Assembly: GCF_005280275.1 (NCBI RefSeq)
Contig: NZ_CP040022.1
Coordinates: 62,001-126,000 of the forward strand
Direction of reading: 5' to 3'
From: Salinivibrio kushneri
Lineage (GTDB): Bacteria > Pseudomonadota > Gammaproteobacteria > Enterobacterales > Vibrionaceae
DNA length: 64,000 nucleotides
Of the stretch, positions 35,000 to 42,725 are shown one piece after another. Made by a program: the position numbers and the translations under genes. The notes beneath the pieces were generated by a model. It did no database searches, was not told the DNA's origin, and saw only the letters and a list, made by a program, of their open reading frames with translations. Positions within the stretch are counted from its first letter, which is position 1; each line of letters begins with the position of its first letter.

Positions 35000-35820
35000 A
35001 ACGTTTTGTTCTCCTTAAGTTCTGCCAACTCGTCACCGTGTACGGAGCAGATAAAAGCTTGGCTCACCACCTCAATATCATCTTGAGTAAGGCAATGGCG
35101 TACCTGATTGAGTTGGGCACGATCGAGCCGACGATTTGCCATCAAGGCCAATGTTCTCGCCCCCTGCTCCCGCATCACCTCAACCAACATATTCAACTGT
35201 TGATGCGGGCTTGACAGAATAGTGACACTGTAACCCTTCTCGTTGAGTGCCATGGCCATCAGCACACGTTGGTATTCACTGGTCACGGTTAAGGAGACAA
35301 GCCAGCATCGAGATGGTGCATGCCGTTTTGCATTCGCCGCCAGCGCTGTTCGGCATCGATCGATCACGGCGCTTTGCCACAGGTCGCGCTGTAACAAACG
35401 TACCGCTTCCCCGTCGTCACCTAACCATTGGTCGACTGGGGTAAAGGCATGCTCGACTAACCAATAGAAGGGATACTCTTTTAAAAGCGTGTCCAGAACA
35501 TTCCCTAGCCGTTTAACCGAGAATGTGTGAATACAGTCAATCAGTTCACGTGCCACGCTGTCATCGCCCGTGTCTGCCGACGCGGGACTGTGAGCCAGAA
35601 GTGGCTTGACCTTGCTGATCGGTACGCCTTTATCTAACCATTGAAGAATATGAGCGATAGTCTCTACATCTTCTTGGCTATAAAGCCGATGTCCCTTGGC
35701 CGTCCGCTCAGGCGCAAGCAATCCATAACGTCGCTGCCAAGCACGCAGCGTGACAGGGTTAACCCCGGTTTGATCCGCGACCTGACTGATGGTCAGAGCG
35801 TGAGTCGTGTTAAAGGCCAT
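34990..35820 (-). CDS. LitR/CarH-like MerR-family regulator without cobalamin-ligand residues
   Basis: 276 residues: an N-terminal MerR winged helix (TISQVADQTGVNPVTLRAWQRRYGLL...GHRLYSQEDVETIAHI) and a C-terminal domain shaped like the B12-binding region of LitR/CarH. The residues that bind adenosylcobalamin are missing: the ExHxxG motif reads EYQRVL, and the W-x9-EH motif after QWLGD lacks EH. This is the pattern of class II LitR regulators, which sense light with other help. It overlaps phrB by 10 bases and the upstream DUF523 gene by 11 bases. The paired TGTACA sites ahead of the operon are its likely operators, giving self-control. Confidence 0.83.
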   Translation of the reverse strand: MAFNTTHALTISQVADQTGVNPVTLRAWQRRYGLLAPERTAKGHRLYSQEDVETIAHILQWLDKGVPISKVKPLLAHSPASADTGDDSVARELIDCIHTFSVKRLGNVLDTLLKEYPFYWLVEHAFTPVDQWLGDDGEAVRLLQRDLWQSAVIDRCRTALAANAKRHAPSRCWLVSLTVTSEYQRVLMAMALNEKGYSVTILSSPHQQLNMLVEVMREQGARTLALMANRRLDRAQLNQVRHCLTQDDIEVVSQAFICSVHGDELAELKENKTLCI

Positions 35821-36763
35821 AGCGAAGCCTCAGCGCATCAGGATAAGGCTTGAGATAGGCTTGGTTAGCTAAGTACGCATCAGGGTGATTATGGAGGTGA
35901 TGCGAAATCAACGTCAGCGGTGCCAGTAAAGGCATGGTGCCCTGACGATACGCATGAATAAGGTTCGCTAACTCAGCTTTCTGGCTTTTATCAAGGTTGT
36001 TTTTAAAATAGCCTTGCAGGTGCATCAGCACGTTGGTGTGTTTTTTACGCGTCGCACGAATGGCGATGGCTTGCATAAACGCGGTGCGGTACTGTTCAAA
36101 AAAACGATCAAGGTCATAATGGCCGATGTTGGCCATAAATCGCCCAAGCTCACGGTACTTTTCAGGTGAGTGCGCCATCAGCACCAACTTATAGCGTGAG
36201 TGGAAATCGACAAGGGCTTTCTTGGTCACCCCTTGCTCGACACTCTGGTAAAGATCATCAAGCGCAAATAGCCGAAAAACAAAGTTCTCTTTGAGGATAG
36301 GATCGTTAAGCCGGCCGTCTTCTTCAACAGGTAGCCATGGCATACGCGCCATCAGTGCCTGAGTGTAAAGCCCTACCCCGGAAATATCGGAGGCGTAACC
36401 ATTCTCGCGGTAGACTTTCACCCGCTCCATGCCACAAGTCGGTGACTTAGCACAAACAATGTAGCCACGCAGTGATTGATGAGCGAGCTCCTCCGCTTTT
36501 TGCTCACTGAACGCCGTCATTTTTTCGGTGTAATCTTTTTGCTGATCTTTGGTTTCCACCAGCCTCACTGACAAATCGCCTTTGTCGACTAACCGAATAG
36601 CGGGGCGCGGTACAGGGAGTCCGATCCCGACTTCAGGGCATACTGGCACAAAGTCTACATAGGGTGCCAACTCTTTGCTGACAAAGGGACTCCGCTTATG
36701 ACCACTGTCGAATCGTACTTTTTCGCCAATAACACAGGCGCTAACACCGACGGGGAATGACAT
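35810..36763 (-). CDS. DUF523-DUF1722 fusion protein (YbgA/TudS-like)
   Basis: 317 residues. DUF523 part (1-160): conserved cysteines in VSACVIGEKVRFDSGHKR, VPVCPEVGIGLPVPR and AKSPTCGMERVKVY. In the related thiouracil desulfidase TudS such cysteines hold an Fe-S cluster. DUF1722 part (about 185-305, FHSRYKLVLMAHSPEKYRELGR...LMHLQGYFK) is the domain of E. coli YbgA, which is also encoded just upstream of phr. A sulfur or tRNA/nucleobase-related role is possible. Function unproven. It is the first gene of the operon, its ATG preceded by AGAGG and by the operators at 36805-36882. Confidence 0.86.
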   Translation of the reverse strand: MSFPVGVSACVIGEKVRFDSGHKRSPFVSKELAPYVDFVPVCPEVGIGLPVPRPAIRLVDKGDLSVRLVETKDQQKDYTEKMTAFSEQKAEELAHQSLRGYIVCAKSPTCGMERVKVYRENGYASDISGVGLYTQALMARMPWLPVEEDGRLNDPILKENFVFRLFALDDLYQSVEQGVTKKALVDFHSRYKLVLMAHSPEKYRELGRFMANIGHYDLDRFFEQYRTAFMQAIAIRATRKKHTNVLMHLQGYFKNNLDKSQKAELANLIHAYRQGTMPLLAPLTLISHHLHNHPDAYLANQAYLKPYPDALRLRYGL

Positions 36764-36804
36764 AACTGACCTCTACACTAGCCGCGCCGTATTGGCTACG
36801 GAGT

Positions 36805-36828
36805 TGTACATTTATAATATGTTGTACA
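36805..36828. promoter_or_regulatory. LitR-type operator 1 (TGTACA-N12-TGTACA)
   Basis: TGTACA at 36805-36810 and 36823-36828, exactly 12 bases apart, 42-65 bases before the first gene of the photolyase operon. The inner copy extends to the 10-base palindrome GTTGTACAAC (36821-36830). The spacer holds an AT-rich TATTATAA suited to a -10 region on the minus strand, so bound protein would block transcription. The form matches the TGTACA-N12 operator I recall for Pseudomonas class II LitR. Confidence 0.72.
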
Positions 36829-36850
36829 ACTAAGAGTAGAGGATGGATCA

Positions 36851-36882
36851 AAATTGTACAAAAAAAATTTTTTGTACAATTT
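36851..36882. promoter_or_regulatory. LitR-type operator 2 inside a 32-base perfect inverted repeat
   Basis: TGTACA at 36855-36860 and 36873-36878, again exactly 12 bases apart and 50 bases from operator 1. It lies in a longer perfect inverted repeat: arms of 15 bases at 36851-36865 and 36868-36882 with a 2-base centre. The two operators are in phase by about five DNA turns, which would allow co-operative or looped binding. The rest of the 277-base intergenic region upstream of the divergent EAL gene shows nothing else clear. Confidence 0.72.
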
Positions 36883-37040
36883 CATATTCGGTCGCGTTTA
36901 GGTCAGTGGCTGGATTAATCAGCCCATTCTGTTGGCGCCACGCTACCGGGCAATGTCTCAGTATTGATACGCGCAATCCCCATTCTTCGAACTACACTGG
37001 CAAAATCTGGTTATAACCTTAAGCCTTATGCGCAGGCCCT

Positions 37041-39284
37041 ATGCCTTTATCGACATTCAACGGTCACAACGAGGACCCGATCACACTCGCTAGACGGTCG
37101 GCACAACCCCGTGGACGTGCGATGATTTTCATCGCGCTCGTCTGTTTTGCTGTGCTCGTTGCGACGTTTTTGTTGTATCAGGCTGCCCAATCACAACAAG
37201 CACAACGGATTGAAAAACTTCTCAATGTGGAAGTTCAAGCTTTGTCTCGTGCCGTCGAACGTGACATTGATACGCAACTCACGCGGCTAAGTGCATTAGC
37301 CAGCAATATCGAGTTAGATGTGCCCTCGACCTTCTCGACATGGCAAGCCTTAGTGCAACAAACCCAACAAGACAGTGCCTATATTTCATCATTATTTTGG
37401 GCGGACAGCCGACGAGTAATAAGTTGGCAAACACACGCGGATACCAGCCATGATCAACCGCGCTTTTCATTTGACGTAGTGGGTGAACCAGAGGGCCAGC
37501 TTAAGACAGACCAGCCCGATCTTACCCAATGGCGAATTGCTTATCCGATTTATAGCCGTGACCGTGCAGAGCCAAGCTACTATCTTGGTGCAATCATTAA
37601 TCTTGACGCGCTTATTAACGAGGTTGCGTCCGACTATCTTAACCAACATCAACACCTCACCATCACCCGTTGGGCAAACGACACCGTGTTGCGCGGTGAC
37701 ACTATCTCCCCGTTTGCCGCGGTTGGTTCGGCACCTTTGAGATTGACGAGCACGCAATCGGCGATGCAGCTCACGCTTTGGCAAGAGCCAGGCGCCAGTC
37801 AGTTTATTTCATTACCCATCATGATTTACATCGCCGGCATGCTTGTGGCGCTGTTATTGGGCATCACCTTGTATTTGGCTGAGGTGAATTTGATGTCTCG
37901 CCGGGCGGCACAGACCACGATTGATTATTTAAAAAATGAAATTGAGCAACGCAAAGACGTCGAGCAGCAACTACATTTTATCGCAAACCACGACGCCTTG
38001 ACGTATCTCCCCAATCGTCATGCCCTCACTCGCTATATTCAGCAGCGAGTACATGAATCCAGCACTTACCCACACGATCTCGCGCTAATCTGCGTAGATA
38101 TTGATAACATAAAAGAGATCAATGATTTATATGGACAAGCGGTGCATGATCAGCTTTTAGTTGAATTAGCACAGCGTCTACAGCGCGTCAGGCAAACCGA
38201 TGACTACATTGCCAAAATCAGCGATGACCAATTCGCGATTGCCGGCAGCGAGCTTTCACCGCTGAAAGCGGAGATCTACGCGAAACAGATCCGCAAAACC
38301 ATTGAGCAACCTTTCTTCCATCACGCAGAGGAGATTATTGTCACCTGTGCCGTCGGCATTAGTTACCGTTACGATGCGTCCATGCCGGCCCAGGAACTGT
38401 TACGTCACGCAGACACCGCGGCCCATCGCGCTCGTCAACTCTCTCATCACAGAGTCGTGGTGTTCCAAATGGCCATGCGAGACCATCTGCATCAGAAAAA
38501 AGATACCGAGTACGCCATCCGCAAAGCGATTCAAGGTAACGAGTTGAGCTTACATTTTCAGCCGCAAATCGATTTAAACGATCACAGCATTGCTGGCATT
38601 GAAGCCTTGGTACGTTGGCAAGATACAGAGGGCGCGGTAATTTCTCCTGATACCATCGTTCGTACCGCAGAAGACACCGGGCTTATGCGGCAGTTAGGCA
38701 CTTGGGTGGTTAATGAGGCGCTAGAAACCTATGCAACCTTGCTGGCGCAGCACTGCGCCCCTCCATTTATCGCGATAAATATCTCTGGGCATGAATTCCA
38801 AGACAGCTTCCTCGCCGATACTATTCTCCATGCCATCGAACGCCATCAAGTCCCACCCGAACGAGTGCAAATTGAGCTGACAGAACAAGTTTTCATTGAA
38901 AACCTCAGCCAAAACCAACATACCTTACACACGCTCGCGGCAGCAGGCGTTTCCCTAGCAATTGACGATTTTGGCACGGGGTACTCCTCCCTCGCCTACC
39001 TTAAGCATTTCCCGGTGGACACCGTCAAAATCGATCGCAGTTTTGTCGCCGATCTGCCTCATTGCAAAGACGATATCGTGATTTGCCAAGCCGTCATTAA
39101 GATGGCGCAATTGCTGAAATTAAAAGTGGTTGCGGAAGGAGTGGAACGTGAAGATCAGCGTGACTTTTTGCTTGATCTGGGCTGTCGCTACGCACAGGGG
39201 CACCTTTACCATCCCTCAATGAATATCCATCAGTTAACGGCGCTCCTCACTCAGTCACAACCTATCACCCGCTTATTTAATTAA
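37041..39284 (+). CDS. Membrane GGDEF(degenerate)-EAL cyclic-di-GMP phosphodiesterase
   Basis: 747 residues: membrane helix at about 29-47, a periplasmic sensor domain to about 262, second helix (LPIMIYIAGMLVALLLGITLYL), GGDEF domain (about 310-470) and EAL domain (about 480-735). The diguanylate-cyclase signature is SDDQF in place of GGDEF, so synthesis is unlikely. The EAL residues are intact: EALVRW, NISGHEF, ELTEQVF, IDDFGTGYSSL, KIDRSFV and AEGVE. It should hydrolyse c-di-GMP in response to a periplasmic signal. It is divergent from the photolyase operon across 277 bases containing the TGTACA sites, so common control is possible. It overlaps the convergent GIY-YIG gene by 4 bases. Confidence 0.9.
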   Translation: MPLSTFNGHNEDPITLARRSAQPRGRAMIFIALVCFAVLVATFLLYQAAQSQQAQRIEKLLNVEVQALSRAVERDIDTQLTRLSALASNIELDVPSTFSTWQALVQQTQQDSAYISSLFWADSRRVISWQTHADTSHDQPRFSFDVVGEPEGQLKTDQPDLTQWRIAYPIYSRDRAEPSYYLGAIINLDALINEVASDYLNQHQHLTITRWANDTVLRGDTISPFAAVGSAPLRLTSTQSAMQLTLWQEPGASQFISLPIMIYIAGMLVALLLGITLYLAEVNLMSRRAAQTTIDYLKNEIEQRKDVEQQLHFIANHDALTYLPNRHALTRYIQQRVHESSTYPHDLALICVDIDNIKEINDLYGQAVHDQLLVELAQRLQRVRQTDDYIAKISDDQFAIAGSELSPLKAEIYAKQIRKTIEQPFFHHAEEIIVTCAVGISYRYDASMPAQELLRHADTAAHRARQLSHHRVVVFQMAMRDHLHQKKDTEYAIRKAIQGNELSLHFQPQIDLNDHSIAGIEALVRWQDTEGAVISPDTIVRTAEDTGLMRQLGTWVVNEALETYATLLAQHCAPPFIAINISGHEFQDSFLADTILHAIERHQVPPERVQIELTEQVFIENLSQNQHTLHTLAAAGVSLAIDDFGTGYSSLAYLKHFPVDTVKIDRSFVADLPHCKDDIVICQAVIKMAQLLKLKVVAEGVEREDQRDFLLDLGCRYAQGHLYHPSMNIHQLTALLTQSQPITRLFN

Positions 39285-39556
39285 TCGAGACTGTCACGCA
39301 CATCATCAAAGCGCGCGCATAGCGCCTCCTTGCGCTGCTTCGGCCATTGCTTTATTTGCCATTCGCGCTGCATTGCCGTTCGCTTTTCCATCGGCTGCGA
39401 TTGCCACGCCAGTGACAGCGGTCCTTTCCCTCTTAGCGCTCGCGCGCCTTTACCTTGGCGATGTTGTATCAACCGTCGGCTAACATCCGTGGTGACGCCA
39501 CAGTAAAGCTGCCCTTGGCGCGTTCGAATCAAATACACAAACCAAGGCTTATTCAT
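39281..39556 (-). CDS. GIY-YIG nuclease-family protein (UPF0213, YhbQ-like)
   Basis: 91 residues, one GIY-YIG domain: FVYLIRTRQGQLYCGVTTDVSRRLIQHRQGKG at the N-terminus with the usual Tyr, Arg and His, and a later Glu in QREWQIKQW. Similar to E. coli YhbQ, a small protein with weak DNA endonuclease activity of unclear role. It follows the YceH gene after 5 bases on the same strand, so the two are probably co-transcribed. Confidence 0.9.
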   Translation of the reverse strand: MNKPWFVYLIRTRQGQLYCGVTTDVSRRLIQHRQGKGARALRGKGPLSLAWQSQPMEKRTAMQREWQIKQWPKQRKEALCARFDDVRDSLD

Positions 39557-39561
39557 TGGTG

Positions 39562-40200
39562 TTATCGCTCCAAAACAGCCTCTAACATCTGACGTAGCTC
39601 CGCCACTTCTTGCTCTAACGCACTCACTCGCATCACCAAAGATGCATCAGTGGTAGGTTCTGACTCCTCCTGCGGTACTGAGTGACTCGGCGTATTCACA
39701 CCGTCAGTAAATAAATGTTGATAACGCGACTCGCGCTTCCCAGCCTCACGCGGCAATTTTTTTATCCAGTTTGACGCAATCATGTCAGCCAGTGTGCGCT
39801 CAACATCTTCGACACGATTAAAAGCACAGAGGCGCTGTGTACGGGTTCTCAACTCCCCGGGCGTCTGAGCACCTCGCAATAACATGACACACAGGATCGC
39901 TTTTTGTGGCTCGCTGAGAGTGAGATCGCCAAATTGTGTATTACAGAAACGATGTTGATACTTGGAGACACGACCACCACTGCCCTCTTGCAGGCTCACC
40001 AGACGCCTCTCAATCAAGCTCTCTACGATGTCTAATACCTCTGAATCGGCCATCTCATAGACAGGCTCACGATTGCTTTTTTGATTCACGGCAGTGGTCA
40101 GCGCATTGAGTGTGAGCGGATACTGTTCTGGAGTGGTCACTTCTTTTTCAAGCAAACAACCAATGACACGTTGCTGATACGCTGAGAGTGTCCTTGACAT
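39562..40200 (-). CDS. YceH family (UPF0502, DUF480) protein
   Basis: 212 residues with two winged-helix domains typical of DUF480: QRVIGCLLEKEVTTPEQYPLTLNALTTAVNQKSNREPV (first domain, in part) and LTLSEPQKAILCVMLLRGAQTPGELRTRTQRL (second), followed by a coiled C-terminal tail (ALEQEVAELRQMLEAVLE). The helix-turn-helix fold suggests nucleic-acid binding, but no function is established. First gene of a pair with the GIY-YIG gene. Confidence 0.92.
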   Translation of the reverse strand: MSRTLSAYQQRVIGCLLEKEVTTPEQYPLTLNALTTAVNQKSNREPVYEMADSEVLDIVESLIERRLVSLQEGSGGRVSKYQHRFCNTQFGDLTLSEPQKAILCVMLLRGAQTPGELRTRTQRLCAFNRVEDVERTLADMIASNWIKKLPREAGKRESRYQHLFTDGVNTPSHSVPQEESEPTTDASLVMRVSALEQEVAELRQMLEAVLER

Positions 40201-40419
40201 AACGATGGTCCCATATAGTCGGTTTCATCGAGTTATATCAACTGAATGTCACGCAAGCAATCACTGCGCCGATAACCGCGCAATAATCCATCCAAGGCGA
40301 CGATCACCAATACTGGTAGCGGGATCACACCTTAGTCATCGGGTTGTGCACCAGAGCGCCACCATCGGCGCACAGCTAATGATATACTTGACCAAAATGA
40401 TGTATGTGGAGTGCACGAC

Positions 40420-40860
40420 ATGGGTCTGTTTAGTTCAAAGTCTACCCCGAGTCATGGCTTATCGATCGTCGCCAGAAACTGTAAAGTGGTCGGTGATATT
40501 GATCTTGAAGGGGATATTCAAATTGATGGGTTTGGGGAAGGGAATATCACGCAGGCTAACGCCGTTGTTATCTCAGCGTCTGGCCACTTTCGCGGTACCA
40601 TCAACGCGAAGCATATCACCATCAACGGCTTGGTCGAGGGACAGTGCGATGCAGACGCTATCGATATTCTCTCTCAAGGCAAGATGAAAGGCGTCCTGAA
40701 CACCGAGCAATTGACCATTGAAAAAGGGGGACTGCTTGCTGGTGAGAACCGTGCCACCCTCTCAACAGACACCGTGGTGCCATTGGCGGAGCAAGCAAGA
40801 TCACACGATAAAACAAGCAACGACAAAAAAACACATCCATCCTCCTCAAAACAGTCGTAA
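40420..40860 (+). CDS. Bactofilin family protein
   Basis: 146 residues from the ATG at 40420, preceded by GTGGAG. The core (about residues 14-110) is a beta-helix of short repeats (CKVVGDIDLEGDIQIDGFGEGNIT, ISASGHFRGTINAKHITINGLVEGQCDADAIDILSQGKMKGVL, quoted in part) as in bactofilins (DUF583). The C-terminal tail is polar and Lys/Ser-rich. Bactofilins polymerise without nucleotide and position cell-wall enzymes or shape determinants at the membrane. Usually an M23 peptidase adjoins them; here the next gene is an unknown cytosolic protein 12 bases downstream, which is probably functionally linked. Confidence 0.85.
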   Translation: MGLFSSKSTPSHGLSIVARNCKVVGDIDLEGDIQIDGFGEGNITQANAVVISASGHFRGTINAKHITINGLVEGQCDADAIDILSQGKMKGVLNTEQLTIEKGGLLAGENRATLSTDTVVPLAEQARSHDKTSNDKKTHPSSSKQS

Positions 40861-40872
40861 GGAAGCCTGTGA

Positions 40873-41298
40873 ATGCCCGACGCTAACCAACCAACGGTCA
40901 GCTTTGATAGCTTTTCTCCTGAGCTACAATGCGTGATCCGATACGAGCAAGCCCCTGAAGCCATGTACGCGATGATCGCTTCTGTCCATGACGCGTCCAG
41001 TGCCAGTGTCAAAGAGGCGTGGGAAAAACTGCCTGCCAGTGCGCAAAACATTCTCGACAACTATGATCAATTTCATGCACTCGTCGCCATAAGCCAAAGC
41101 TATGCTGGTATCGATGCACTGAGCGAGCTGGAAAAAGTGGATTTAAGTGATATGTCTGACGAAGAGCGTGATAACTACAAAGCGCAAATTCTTGATAATG
41201 TGCTCAGCTCTTGTGTTAAAGATTTATCGAAGCAACTGAAACAAGCACGCTTAAAGCCAGGATTAAAACGCGAGTTTCAAGCCATTTTCCAAAAATAA
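40873..41298 (+). CDS. Hypothetical protein downstream of bactofilin
   Basis: 141 residues, not recognised. The protein is helical and acidic (SPELQCVIRYEQAPEAMYAMIA; DALSELEKVDLSDMSDEERD), with no signal peptide and no membrane helix. The C-terminal third (CVKDLSKQLKQARLKPGLKREF) is basic. The ATG follows AAGGAAG, 12 bases after the bactofilin stop, so both are one operon that ends at the terminator 41334-41358. The context suggests a partner of the bactofilin filament, but nothing in the sequence proves it. Confidence 0.75.
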   Translation: MPDANQPTVSFDSFSPELQCVIRYEQAPEAMYAMIASVHDASSASVKEAWEKLPASAQNILDNYDQFHALVAISQSYAGIDALSELEKVDLSDMSDEERDNYKAQILDNVLSSCVKDLSKQLKQARLKPGLKREFQAIFQK

Positions 41299-41333
41299 AT
41301 AGGGCCAGTGACACGCACTGACCGCTATGATTC

Positions 41334-41358
41334 GCCCCCACGCGTTGGGGGCTTTTTT
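41334..41358 (+). terminator. Rho-independent terminator of the bactofilin operon
   Basis: GCCCCCA (41334-41340), loop CGCGT, TGGGGGC (41346-41352) followed by TTTTTTG. Works on the plus strand only. On the minus strand the hairpin is not followed by T residues, so aroG has no obvious terminator. Confidence 0.9.
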
Positions 41359-41363
41359 GTAGA

Positions 41364-42446
41364 TTAAGCGGATTCACTGAGTGGCGTGGCCTTTTCGCGG
41401 CGTGCTCGCACAGAGGCGGCCAACTGATGGAGGACGCGCTCGGTATCTTCCCAACCAATGCACCCGTCCGTAATGCTTTGGCCATAGGTTAGTGACTGAC
41501 CGTCAGTTAAGTCTTGGCGACCTTCGACGAGATGACTCTCAATCATCACTCCAAAGATCGCTTTGTTACCGGCTGCAATTTGCCCCGCCACATCTTCGCT
41601 GACTTCTTTCTGCTTTTGATATTGTTTGCTGCTATTGGCATGGCTCAAATCAATCATCAATTTTTGTCGTAATCCAGCATCGGCCAACGCGCCACAGATC
41701 TGATCGACATCACCCGCGTAATAATTAGGTGTTTTGCCCCCACGTAAGATCAGATGACAATCCTCATTACCTCCAGTCGCGACGATCGCAGAGTGCCCAT
41801 ACTTGGTCACCGATAAAAACTGGTGCGGTGAACTCGCTGAGCGAATCGCATCCGTAGCAATCTTGATATTCCCATCTGTGCCATTTTTAAACCCAACAGG
41901 ACAAGATAGCCCAGAAGCGAGTTCGCGATGCACCTGAGACTCTGTCGTGCGCGCCCCAATCGCGCCCCAACTAATTAAATCTGCCATATACTGTGGCGTG
42001 ATCATGTCGAGAAATTCACCCGCTGCTGGCAAACCAGAATCTGCAATGTCTAACAGTAAGTGGCGTCCTAATCGCAGGCCATCATTGATTTTAAAACTGT
42101 TATCTAAATACGGGTCATTAATCAGGCCTTTCCAACCCACTGTTGTGCGCGGCTTTTCAAAATAAACCCGCATCACCACTTCCAGGTCGGCACTCAATGT
42201 CTCACGCAGCTGCTTAAGTTTTTTGGCATAATCACGTGCCGCATTAGGATCGTGAATAGAACAAGGCCCCACAACGACAACCAAACGATCGTCTTGGTCG
42301 TTTAGGATCTGATGGATCGCCTGACGCGCCGCAAAGACAGTCTGTTCCGCCGCGTCAGTTGCGGGAAACTTTTCCAATACAGCAATAGGCGGAAGAAGTT
42401 CTTTTATTTGCTCAATTCTTACGTCATCCGTTGGGTGTACACTCAT
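41364..42446 (-). CDS. aroG: DAHP synthase (AroG-like, phenylalanine-sensitive type)
   Basis: 360 residues, close to E. coli AroG throughout: LLPPIAVLEKFPAT, VVVGPCSIHD, RVYFEKPRTTVGWKGLINDP, AGEFLDMITPQY, GARTTESQVHRELASGLSCPVGFKNGTDG (in part) and DLSHANSSKQ. It condenses phosphoenolpyruvate with erythrose 4-phosphate in the first step of aromatic amino-acid synthesis. The Phe-sensitive subtype is assigned by overall likeness and is less certain than the enzyme. A TyrR-like box lies 94-111 bases upstream. Confidence 0.94.
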   Translation of the reverse strand: MSVHPTDDVRIEQIKELLPPIAVLEKFPATDAAEQTVFAARQAIHQILNDQDDRLVVVVGPCSIHDPNAARDYAKKLKQLRETLSADLEVVMRVYFEKPRTTVGWKGLINDPYLDNSFKINDGLRLGRHLLLDIADSGLPAAGEFLDMITPQYMADLISWGAIGARTTESQVHRELASGLSCPVGFKNGTDGNIKIATDAIRSASSPHQFLSVTKYGHSAIVATGGNEDCHLILRGGKTPNYYAGDVDQICGALADAGLRQKLMIDLSHANSSKQYQKQKEVSEDVAGQIAAGNKAIFGVMIESHLVEGRQDLTDGQSLTYGQSITDGCIGWEDTERVLHQLAASVRARREKATPLSESA

Positions 42447-42539
42447 GGGCTAATCCTGTGTTTGCATGTCGCGGGTTCACGTAGCTGATTACCACGTTTT
42501 CTTTGTTGAACTCTTACGCTAACCTGCCATATTCTTTTG

Positions 42540-42557
42540 TGCAAATATTTTTTTACG
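42540..42557 (-). promoter_or_regulatory. TyrR-like box upstream of aroG
   Basis: Read on the minus strand: CGTAAA-AAAATA-TTTGCA, which fits the TyrR consensus TGTAAA-N6-TTTACA at 10 of 12 positions and keeps the essential G and C. Control of aroG by TyrR with aromatic amino acids is established in E. coli. No tyrR gene is in the window. Confidence 0.5.
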
Positions 42558-42725
42558 CAAAACACAAAAATCAAATCAACAAAAATATTGACACATTCAG
42601 ACCCGTGGATTAAGCGAACAACAATGTGCGCCGTAACTTAAATATGGGTGCAAGATCGGCGAAGTGATTGCACTGGTTGCGTTGAAGCTATTACACTGAT
42701 GTTAAATGCAAATGGAGTAAATGCT

